Of a DNA stretch of 64,000 nucleotides, positions 32,739 through 40,098 are shown in pieces. Position 1 is the stretch's first letter. Each line of letters begins with the position of its first letter. A program made the position numbers and the translations under genes. The stretch covers positions 192,916-256,915 of the forward strand of contig JAGPCY010000003.1 in assembly GCA_018057825.1 (NCBI GenBank), written 5' to 3'. The notes beneath the pieces were generated by a model. That model saw only the letters and a list, made by a program, of their open reading frames with translations. It was not told the origin of the DNA and made no database searches. The stretch comes from Kofleriaceae bacterium (GTDB lineage Bacteria > Myxococcota_A > Polyangia > Haliangiales > Haliangiaceae).

Positions 32739-33394
32739 GGCGCGGCGATCACCGGGTTGGCCAGGACGCCGATCCCCTCGACCTCGACCTCGACCAGGTC
32801 GCCGGGCTCGAGGTTGCCGACCCCGGCCGGGGTGCCGGTCGAGATCAGATCGCCGGGCTCGAGGGTGAGGTAGCGCGAGCAGAACGCGATCAGGGTCGCG
32901 ACGTCGAAGATCAGATCGCTCGTGCGAGCGTCCTGGCGGACCGCGCCGTTGACCCGCGTGATCAGCCGGAGGTCACGAGGGTCGAGGCCTGCGACGATGC
33001 GTGGGCCGACGGGACAGAAGGTGTCGAAGCCCTTGGCCCGGGTCCACTGGCCGTCCTTGGCCTGCAGATCGCGCACGGTCACGTCGTTGACGCACACGTA
33101 GCCCGCGACGTGGGCCAGGGCGTCGTCGACGGTGACCTGACGGGCGCGGCGGCCGATCACGACGCCGAGCTCGCCCTCGAAGTCGACCCGGGCATAGCCG
33201 GCCGGGCGATGGATGGCGACGCCCGGGGCCAGGAGCGCCGACGGCGGCTTCAGGAACATGAGCGGCTCCGACGGCAGGCCCTTACCCATCTCGGCGGCGT
33301 GGGCGCGGTAGTTCTGGCCGATGCCGATGATCTTCGACGGCGCGAAGCCGACGACGCGGGTGTCACCGTCGGCGGTGACCTGATGAAGCTCCAT
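32735..33394 (-). CDS. Fumarylacetoacetate hydrolase family protein
   Basis: A 219-residue single-domain FAH-fold enzyme. It shows IIGIGQNYRAHAAEMG, the metal-binding DFEGELGVVIG (acidic ligands), CVNDVTVRDLQAKDGQWTRA, DTFCPVGP and STGTPAGVGNLEPGD. The substrate could be a 2-oxo acid such as oxaloacetate or acylpyruvate; the sequence does not decide. The start MELHQVTADG at 33394 is preferred to 33454, which adds only Arg-rich residues. It is coupled to folK by a GTGA overlap and divergent from the FHA gene. Confidence 0.9.
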   Translation of the reverse strand: MELHQVTADGDTRVVGFAPSKIIGIGQNYRAHAAEMGKGLPSEPLMFLKPPSALLAPGVAIHRPAGYARVDFEGELGVVIGRRARQVTVDDALAHVAGYVCVNDVTVRDLQAKDGQWTRAKGFDTFCPVGPRIVAGLDPRDLRLITRVNGAVRQDARTSDLIFDVATLIAFCSRYLTLEPGDLISTGTPAGVGNLEPGDLVEVEVEGIGVLANPVIAAP

Positions 33395-33490
33395 GCCGTG
33401 CCGTACCACGGTGCCTCGACGCCGGGGACGGATCCACGCGCGCGGTCGGAGCACTAGTAGGCGGAGGTAGGCACCGTCGGACGTCGATCG

Positions 33491-33519
33491 TTGAAAGTAC
33501 GGGCGCGGACCCGTAGAAT
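33491..33519 (+). promoter_or_regulatory. Sigma-70-type promoter of the FHA gene, nearly leaderless
   Basis: TTGAAA (33491-33496) and TAGAAT (33514-33519) are separated by exactly 17 bases, each five of six to consensus. Transcription would start near 33526 and the ATG is at 33529, so the transcript would have a leader of only a few bases. Confidence 0.7.
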
Positions 33520-33528
33520 TTTCGAGCG

Positions 33529-35853
33529 ATGGCTCTCGGTCCCAGCACGCCTGGCAGAGCCCCGGCGCACCTCGCGGTGTTGCCCGGTGGCGCCGGCGCA
33601 GGTGGACTCGACGATCTCGAGGACGATCGCACCACGATCGAGCCGCCGCCCGGACCCGACGACGCGCCGACGCCGATCGCCGCGGCGAGCCTCGAGGAGC
33701 AGTGGGAGGACGGCACCACCGTCGCCGAGCAGTCGGGGTCGACCTCGACCAAGCGCGGACCGGTGGTCGAGGAGTCGACGATCGAGGAGGCGGCCCGGCC
33801 GCTGCCGCCGCTCCAGCTCGTGCCGCCGCCCAAGGCGCCCGATCCGGCGAGCATGGCCAAGCTGGCGGTGATCACCGGGCCCGATCAGGGGCGGGTGTTC
33901 GATCTGCGCTCGGGGGCCGAGGTCCGCATCGGCCGCGCGGTCGACAACGACATCGTCCTCACCGATATCGCGGTGTCGCGCAAGCACATGGTGCTGTCGT
34001 GGGACGGCGCGGCCTGGGTCATCCACGACAACGGCTCGGGCAACGGCACCCTGGTCAACGACCGCCTCGAGGACGGCCGCTGCCAGCTCCACCACGGCGA
34101 TCGGGTCGAGCTCGGCAACACCGTCGTCCGCTTCGATCATCCGCCGAGCGCACACCAGCCGAGCGCCGCGGGCTGGGGGCAGCAGGAAGAGGAGGCGGCC
34201 ACGGTCGCCGGCAAGGCGCCGGTGCGCGCGACCCAGGTCGCGGCCGCGGCCGCCGCCGCGCCGGTGCAGCGCCATCGCCCGGCCTCGGTGACCGCGCCGG
34301 TGCGCGATCGGCCGTCGCCGCCGCGCCGCCGCGCCAACCCGACCGAGCCGCCGCCGCCGCCGAGCCCGCGCCCGCGGGCGGCGACCACCCCGCCGCCGCC
34401 GCCGCGCATGACCTCGGTCGCGCCGGCCACGCCGCCGCCGCCGGCCAAGACCCCAGCCCCGGCCATGGCGCGGGCGAGCGCGCCCCCGTCCCCGGCCCCG
34501 CAGCATCCGTCGATGCCGGTGCCCCTGGTGCCGCCGCCCGCGGTGTATCCAGCCCCGGTCGCCGCCGCCGCGAGCTTCCCGCCGTACGTGGCTGGGCAAC
34601 GCGGGTTCTCGAGCGAGCCGCGGTCGTGGAGCGCCGCCAACCCCTACGTCGCCACGCCGCCGCCGCGCCCGAGTCGCCGCCGGCTGTGGATCGCGATCGG
34701 CGCGGTGGCCCTGGCCGCGACCGCGACCGCCGGCGCGCTCCTGGGTGGCGGCGAGACGCCTCCGGCCGCGCCCGCCGTGGTTGGCAATGGCAGCGGAAGC
34801 GGCAGCGCGGGCAGCGCCGGGGGCAGCGCGGCCGACCCAGGCCCGGGCGAGCGCGCGGGTGGCGGGAGCGCGGGCAGCGGCAGCGCCGCCGGCCCCGGCA
34901 CGGGCAGCGCCGAGCCTGCGCCCACCCCTGCCCCGGTCGTGGCGTTGACCCCGCCGACCGCCGGCACCGAGCCGACGCCGACTCCAGCGGTCACGCCGAC
35001 TCCAGCGGTCACGCCGGAGCCCGCGGTCACACCGACTCCCACGGTTACGCCGACTCCCACGATCGTCCCGACGCCGGCGCCCCCGGTGGAGACCCCGCCC
35101 GCGCGGCCGCCGGAGGCGATCAAGCCGCCGCCCGCGACCAAGCCGCCGCCCGCGACCAAGCCGCCGCCCGCGACCAAGCCGCCGCGGGTCAGTAACCCAG
35201 GCCGGGACCTCGACCTGGACGCGCCGACCAAGCCGGCGACGCCCGCGACTCCCAAGGGCCTGGCCGCGGCCAGCAAGAAGGCCGACGGCCTCTATCGCGC
35301 CAAGGACTGGAAGGGCGCCGCCGCGGTGCTGCGCGACGCCGCGGGCGCGTCGAGCGATCCCGAGGCCAAGGCGATGCGGGCCCGGGCCGCCGACTACGAC
35401 GCGATCGGCACCAACCTGAACGCCGGCCTGGCGATGGCCGGGCCCCGCGCGACCGAGGCCCTGGCCGCGTACAAGAAGGCGCGGGCCGCCGATCAGCGGG
35501 CCGGCGGCGCTCACCAGGCGATGATCCGGGCCAAGCTCGGCGAGGTCGCGCCCAAGGCCGCGGCCAGCTACATGACCCGCTCGAACTACGAGCTGGCCAA
35601 GTCGGCGGCCGACGACGCGGTCAACGTCGGCGCCGGCGGCAACCCGACGATCGCGGGGGTCCGCAGCTCCCTCGAGCGCAAGGCCGGCGAGCTGTATCAG
35701 TCGGCGGTCAAGCTCCAGAAGTCGAAGCCGAGCGAGGCCGTGGCGATCGCCACCCGCATCACCAAGATGGTGCCGAGCACCAGCCCCTGGTACGGCAAGG
35801 CCCTGCAGCTCAAGCGGACCCTGGCCGGCAGCTCGACCGACGAAGACGAGTGA
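33529..35853 (+). CDS. FHA-domain membrane protein with TPR-like C-terminal region
   Basis: A 774-residue signalling or scaffold protein. Residues about 110-205 are an FHA domain: RIGRAVDNDIVL, VSRKHMVLSWDG and NGSGNGTLVN are the phosphothreonine-binding loops. A long Pro/Ala linker follows, then a transmembrane span near 386-406 (LWIAIGAVALAATATAGALLGG region). Next come Gly/Ser repeats, Thr-Pro repeats (TPTPAVTPTPAV) and KPPPAT repeats, and a C-terminal helical region (about 575-760) with TPR-like repeats. FHA domains bind phosphothreonine, so a Ser/Thr kinase partner is expected; none is in this window. A strong promoter lies immediately upstream. Confidence 0.88.
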   Translation: MALGPSTPGRAPAHLAVLPGGAGAGGLDDLEDDRTTIEPPPGPDDAPTPIAAASLEEQWEDGTTVAEQSGSTSTKRGPVVEESTIEEAARPLPPLQLVPPPKAPDPASMAKLAVITGPDQGRVFDLRSGAEVRIGRAVDNDIVLTDIAVSRKHMVLSWDGAAWVIHDNGSGNGTLVNDRLEDGRCQLHHGDRVELGNTVVRFDHPPSAHQPSAAGWGQQEEEAATVAGKAPVRATQVAAAAAAAPVQRHRPASVTAPVRDRPSPPRRRANPTEPPPPPSPRPRAATTPPPPPRMTSVAPATPPPPAKTPAPAMARASAPPSPAPQHPSMPVPLVPPPAVYPAPVAAAASFPPYVAGQRGFSSEPRSWSAANPYVATPPPRPSRRRLWIAIGAVALAATATAGALLGGGETPPAAPAVVGNGSGSGSAGSAGGSAADPGPGERAGGGSAGSGSAAGPGTGSAEPAPTPAPVVALTPPTAGTEPTPTPAVTPTPAVTPEPAVTPTPTVTPTPTIVPTPAPPVETPPARPPEAIKPPPATKPPPATKPPPATKPPRVSNPGRDLDLDAPTKPATPATPKGLAAASKKADGLYRAKDWKGAAAVLRDAAGASSDPEAKAMRARAADYDAIGTNLNAGLAMAGPRATEALAAYKKARAADQRAGGAHQAMIRAKLGEVAPKAAASYMTRSNYELAKSAADDAVNVGAGGNPTIAGVRSSLERKAGELYQSAVKLQKSKPSEAVAIATRITKMVPSTSPWYGKALQLKRTLAGSSTDEDE

Positions 35854-35897
35854 GTCGCGGCGACGCCGGCGCGTGGCACGGGCGAACCGACCGCTGT

Positions 35898-35956
35898 GAC
35901 CCCGGCAGCCACGACCCCGGCAGCCACGACCCCGGCAGCCGCGACCCCGCGGCTAC
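35898..35956 (+). repeat. 15-bp tandem repeat
   Basis: GACCCCGGCAGCCAC is repeated three times (35898-35942, the third copy with one change), followed by a partial fourth copy. It lies between the convergent FHA and response-regulator genes and is unrelated to the hexamer arrays. Confidence 0.8.
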
Positions 35957-35976
35957 GACCCCGACCCGACGCCCCG

Positions 35977-36348
35977 TCAGCGCAGGAGCTCGGCGATCTT
36001 GCTCTCGAGGGCGACGAAGTCGAAGGGCTTGTCGAAGTGCGCGTCAGCCCCGTAGAGCGGCGAGGTCATCTCGTTCACCTGCTCGCCGATCGCGGTCAAC
36101 ATGATGACCTTGATGGCGTCGGTGACCGGATCCTGCTTGAGGGCGCGGGCGACCTCCCACCCGCTCTTGCCTGGCATCATCACGTCCAGGACGATCAGCG
36201 CCGGCCGCCGACGCTTGGCCTCGGCCAGCGCCTCTTTGCCGTCGCTGGCGGTCAGGACCTGGTAGCCGCGCGCCTCCAGGCGCGTCGACAACATCGCGAC
36301 GATCTCGGGGTCGTCGTCGACCACGAGCAAGGTCTTCCGGTTCGCCAT
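35977..36348 (-). CDS. Single-domain CheY-like response regulator
   Basis: A 123-residue receiver domain with no output domain. VVDDDPE (acidic pocket, near 9-15), VLDVMMPGKSG (phospho-acceptor Asp near 55), VIMLTA (switch Thr near 87) and DKPFD (Lys near 108) are all present, so it can probably be phosphorylated. No histidine kinase is adjacent. It is convergent with the FHA gene and divergent from the membrane-protein operon. Confidence 0.93.
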   Translation of the reverse strand: MANRKTLLVVDDDPEIVAMLSTRLEARGYQVLTASDGKEALAEAKRRRPALIVLDVMMPGKSGWEVARALKQDPVTDAIKVIMLTAIGEQVNEMTSPLYGADAHFDKPFDFVALESKIAELLR

Positions 36349-36446
36349 GGCTCGACCGTATGGTGGGCGTCGCCCAGGGTCAAGCGCGGGAGGTCGGGGC
36401 CCGCCGGCGTGGCCTCGGCGGCGCCGACCCGGTACAACCGCGGCCG

Positions 36447-37394
36447 ATGGCCCGCGCTCGCCAGATCTTCGTGCTGGTCGTGGCCGCCGCCGCGGTGCTG
36501 GCGGCGTTCACGCTGGTCGGTGACGTCCGGCAGATCGGCGATCGGCTCGGCGGCTTCGCGTGGTGGACCTTCGCCGCGGCGCTCGGGCTGGCGCTGGCCA
36601 ACTACGGCCTGCGGTTCCTGCGCTGGCACGGCTATCTCCGGACCCGTCAGCTCGCCGTCCCCCCGGGCACCAGCGGGCTGGTGTTCGTCGCCGGCTTCGC
36701 GATGGCGGTCACGCCCGGCAAGCTCGGCGAGCTGATCAAGAGCTACCTCCTGCGCCAGCTCACCGGCATCCCGATCGCGGCCACCGCCTCGGTGGTGATC
36801 GCCGAGCGCGTGAGCGATCTGCTCGCGCTCCTGATCCTCGCGGTGATCGGGGTCGCGATCTACGGCGTCGCCGTCGAGGTGGTGATCGGCAGCGCCGCGG
36901 TGGTCGCGCTCGGCCTGGCCTTCATCTTGTGGCGCGGCCTCGGCGTCTGGACGATCGAGCTGGTGACCACGCCGCGCCGCCTGGCCCGCCTGCGACCCAA
37001 GCTCCTCGAGGTCTACGACGGCCTGGCGGCGCTGGCCCGGCCGCGGGTGCTGCTGTGGTCGACGGTGCTGTCGGTCGCGGCCTGGGCCTGCGAGGGGCTG
37101 GGCTTCGCGCTGATCGTCGAGGGCTTCCCCGGCGCGTCGGTGGCCGTCGGGCTGGCGCTCCTGATCTACGCCGCGACCACGATCGCCGGCGCGCTCAGCT
37201 TCTTGCCCGGCGGGCTGGGCGTCACCGAGGGCGCGATGACCTTGCTCCTGGTCGCCAACGCGACCGGCGTCGATCGCGGAACCGCGACCGCGGCCACCAT
37301 CCTGACCCGCCTGGCGACCCTGTGGTTCGCGGTCGCCCTGGGCGCGGTCGCGCTGGTGATCGCGCGACGACGCGCCGGGCCGGACCCGGCGTGA
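36447..37394 (+). CDS. UPF0104/LPG-synthase-TM family integral membrane protein (flippase-like)
   Basis: A 315-residue membrane protein with about eight hydrophobic segments. It has the family landmarks NYGLRFLRWHGYLR near residue 50, FVAGFAMAVTPGKLGELIKSYLL near 75-97, IAERVSDLLALLILA and, near 255, FLPGGLGVTEGAM. Relatives are the transmembrane part of lysylphosphatidylglycerol synthase and proposed lipid flippases; the substrate here is not known. The stop overlaps the next start (TGATG), opening a five-gene operon with two dynamin-like GTPases. Confidence 0.85.
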   Translation: MARARQIFVLVVAAAAVLAAFTLVGDVRQIGDRLGGFAWWTFAAALGLALANYGLRFLRWHGYLRTRQLAVPPGTSGLVFVAGFAMAVTPGKLGELIKSYLLRQLTGIPIAATASVVIAERVSDLLALLILAVIGVAIYGVAVEVVIGSAAVVALGLAFILWRGLGVWTIELVTTPRRLARLRPKLLEVYDGLAALARPRVLLWSTVLSVAAWACEGLGFALIVEGFPGASVAVGLALLIYAATTIAGALSFLPGGLGVTEGAMTLLLVANATGVDRGTATAATILTRLATLWFAVALGAVALVIARRRAGPDPA

Positions 37395-38284
37395 TGAGGC
37401 ATACTGCCGCCATGATCGACTTCGACTTCGCCCGCTATATCAACGAGCGACGCGGTGAGGTCGTCCATCGCGCGTACACCGGGGCGACCTACGCCTTCGC
37501 CGGCGAGCGCAAGCTGCGCCGCTCGTTCATCGGCGCCCGCCCGGTGACGATGGCGATCGAGGCCACCGCTCGGCTGTGGAACGAGCGCGCGCGCGAGGAG
37601 CTCTTGGCCAGCGCCGCCAAGGCCTCCGAGGCCGCGCCGCGGGTGTGGGCGGCGGCCAAGCGGGCGGCGGCCGGGCTCAAGCTCGACGCGCCGTCGCTGT
37701 ACCTGGCCCCGGCCGCCTGGCCGGCGGCGCTGACCACCCTGGGCACCGACGAGCAGCCCTACGTCGTGGTCCGGACCGAGGTCGCCGATCGCCTGACCGA
37801 CGGCGAGCTGGTCGCGGCGATCGGCCACCAGCTCGGCCACATCCAGAACGGCCACGTCCCCTACGTCACCGCCCTGCACTACGTCAGCCACGCCGCCGCG
37901 ATGTTCGTCCGGTGGATGGTGCAGCCGGCGACGATGGCGCTGCGCGCGTGGGCCCGCCGCGCCGAGATCACCTGCGATCGCGCCGCGCTCCTGGCGTCGC
38001 GCGACCTGGCGGCGACGCTCGGCATGATGGTCAAGCTCGAGCTGGGCGACGGCGCCACCGCGGTCGACCTGGAGAGCTACCTGCGCGAGCCGCCGGCGAC
38101 CAAGGGCCTCGGCCGGTTCACCGAGCTGTTCCGGAAGAACCCGCTCTTGCCCAAGCGGATCACCGCCGTGCGAGCCTTCGCGGGCGGCGCGCTCTACGCC
38201 CAGGCCACCGGCGAGGACAGCGCCGGCAAGCCGTCGACCGACGCCATCGATCAGCAGGTCGCCGACCTCCTGAGCCTGTTCTAG
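37394..38284 (+). CDS. M48-peptidase-like protein lacking the catalytic glutamate
   Basis: A 296-residue protein of the M48 (HtpX/Ste24-like) fold. The active-site motif reads HQLGH at residues 145-149 (AAIGHQLGHIQNGHV): both zinc His are kept but the catalytic Glu is Gln, encoded by CAG at 37829-37831. The downstream RRAEITCDRAALLA preserves the third-ligand Glu and the Asp. Zinc binding is thus plausible but proteolysis doubtful. One hydrophobic region surrounds 160-180. The ATG at 37394 overlaps the upstream stop; ATG 37412 is an alternative. It lies between a lipid-transporter-like gene and the GTPase pair. Confidence 0.8.
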   Translation: MRHTAAMIDFDFARYINERRGEVVHRAYTGATYAFAGERKLRRSFIGARPVTMAIEATARLWNERAREELLASAAKASEAAPRVWAAAKRAAAGLKLDAPSLYLAPAAWPAALTTLGTDEQPYVVVRTEVADRLTDGELVAAIGHQLGHIQNGHVPYVTALHYVSHAAAMFVRWMVQPATMALRAWARRAEITCDRAALLASRDLAATLGMMVKLELGDGATAVDLESYLREPPATKGLGRFTELFRKNPLLPKRITAVRAFAGGALYAQATGEDSAGKPSTDAIDQQVADLLSLF

Positions 38285-38313
38285 CCCGCCCACGCCGCGC
38301 CCCAGGGAGCCCG

Positions 38314-40098
38314 ATGCTGCCCGACCTCCACAAGCAAGCCAAGGCCGCTGTCCTCACCCGCTACCGCGAGCTGGCCGATGTCGCCGACGCCGTCGGCATG
38401 GTCACGCTGGCCCGCGACATCCGGGTCAACCGCGTGCCCAAGCTCGAGGGTGAGCGCTTCCACATCGTCGTGCTCGGCGAGTTCAACCACGGCAAGTCGA
38501 CGTTCGTGAACGCCCTCTTGGGCCTCGACGTCTTGCCGACCGGCATCACGCCGACCACCGCGGCGATCAACCAGGTCCGCTACGGCGCCGCGCCCGAGGC
38601 CAAGGTCGTGCTGTTGTCGGGCGACCAGGTCGACCTCACGCCGAGCGAGCTGCGCGAGTGGGTGACGGTCGCCGGCGGCCACGCCGCCGAGGTCGCCTAC
38701 GTCGAGCTGGCGTACCCGTGCGACATCCTGCGCGACAACGTCGTCCTGGTCGACACTCCCGGGGTCAACGACCTGAACGAGCAGCGCGCCGAGGTCACCT
38801 ACGGCTACGTGCCGCGGGCCGACGCGGTGCTGTTCCTCCTCGACGCTGGCCAGGCGCTCAAGGACAGCGAGCGGACCTTCCTGGCGTCGCACATGCTCGA
38901 CGGCACCCGCGAGCGGCTGATCTTCGTCCTGGGCAAGATGGACCTCCTGTCCGAGGACGAGCGCGCGGCGGTGACCAGCTACGTCGTCGACGGCGTCGCC
39001 AAGCTGGCGCCCGGGGCCAAGGTGTTCCCGCTGTCGGCGCGATCGTGGCTGGTCCGGCGCGACGAGGACAGCGGCATGCCGGCGCTCCTGGCCCACCTGA
39101 AGACCTTCCTGGCCGGCGATCGGGCCCGGATCCTCCTCGACAACGCCGCGGTCGACGCCGGCCGCACCGCCGGCTACCTCGAGGCCAACCTCGGCGTGCG
39201 GATGACCGCCTGGCAGCTCACGATCGAGCAGCTCGAGGAGCGGGTCGCGCTGGTCCGCCAGCAGCTCGACGCCTCGAAGAAGACGCTCGACGAGCTGCAC
39301 ATCCGGATCGACGCCGACGCCAACTCGATCAAGGCCCACCTGGGCGCCGACCTCGACGCGTTCGCCCAGGGCTTCGTCAGCGCGCTGGTGCCGCAGCTCG
39401 ACGCCGTCGACGCCGACGACATCAAGCGGTTCTTGCCGGCGTTCATCGAGGACAAGTTCAAGGAGTGGGCCGAGCTCGAGGGCGCCAAGCTGGGCGCGAT
39501 GCTCGAGCGCCTGGCCGAGGACGTCATCACGATCACCAACCAGAACGTCGCCGCGGCCTCGGCGGCGCTGGCCGAGCGGTTCGGCCCCGACGACGCCCGG
39601 GTCGACATCGACGTCGATAGCTTCAAGTACGACGTCGGGATCTACGCGGTCGGCGCGCTCGGCACGACGATGATGATCTTCGTCAACGTGCTGGCCGGCG
39701 GGCTCCTGACCCTGGCGGCGCCGATCCTGGCGATCGTCTTGAAGTCGAAGATCGCGGGGGACATCCGGGCCCAGGCCAAGGAGAAGGTGCCCGGCGCGAT
39801 CTTCCACGCCGCCGACGCCATGCGGCCGCACTTCGCGAAGGTGGTCGACGACTTCGCGCTGCGCCTGCGCGAGTTCGTCACCTCGGCCGGCAACTCGCTC
39901 TACAAGGGCATCTCCGAGGTCCTCGAGCGCACGATCGCCGACCGCCGGCGCGGCGCCGGTGAGGCCGAGGAGCTGCGGGCCACCACCGCCGAGCAGATCG
40001 CGCAGGTCGCGGCGCTGCGGGTCGGCCTCGGTGAGCTGCGCGGCGAGCTGTGGCAGCCGCCGGGCCCGGCGTCGGACGAGCCGTCGGGCCAGCCCTGA
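38314..40098 (+). CDS. Dynamin-like GTPase
   Basis: A 594-residue bacterial dynamin-like protein. G1 GEFNHGKST (55-63), G2-region TGITPTTA, G3 DTPGV (147-151) and G4 GKMD (207-210) define the GTPase. Long helical stalk segments follow (about 280-440), then a hydrophobic paddle or membrane segment near 448-482 (GALGTTMMIFVNVLAGG) and a C-terminal helical region. Such proteins bind and reshape or fuse membranes. The stop overlaps the start of the second GTPase (TGATG), so the two are made together and may form a hetero-oligomer, as with other paired bacterial dynamins. Confidence 0.92.
   Translation: MLPDLHKQAKAAVLTRYRELADVADAVGMVTLARDIRVNRVPKLEGERFHIVVLGEFNHGKSTFVNALLGLDVLPTGITPTTAAINQVRYGAAPEAKVVLLSGDQVDLTPSELREWVTVAGGHAAEVAYVELAYPCDILRDNVVLVDTPGVNDLNEQRAEVTYGYVPRADAVLFLLDAGQALKDSERTFLASHMLDGTRERLIFVLGKMDLLSEDERAAVTSYVVDGVAKLAPGAKVFPLSARSWLVRRDEDSGMPALLAHLKTFLAGDRARILLDNAAVDAGRTAGYLEANLGVRMTAWQLTIEQLEERVALVRQQLDASKKTLDELHIRIDADANSIKAHLGADLDAFAQGFVSALVPQLDAVDADDIKRFLPAFIEDKFKEWAELEGAKLGAMLERLAEDVITITNQNVAAASAALAERFGPDDARVDIDVDSFKYDVGIYAVGALGTTMMIFVNVLAGGLLTLAAPILAIVLKSKIAGDIRAQAKEKVPGAIFHAADAMRPHFAKVVDDFALRLREFVTSAGNSLYKGISEVLERTIADRRRGAGEAEELRATTAEQIAQVAALRVGLGELRGELWQPPGPASDEPSGQP

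Noticed and set aside
36560-37393. Upstream extension of the M48-like gene
   Set aside because: The longer frame is an out-of-frame shadow of the UPF0104 gene; the TGATG overlap marks the start.
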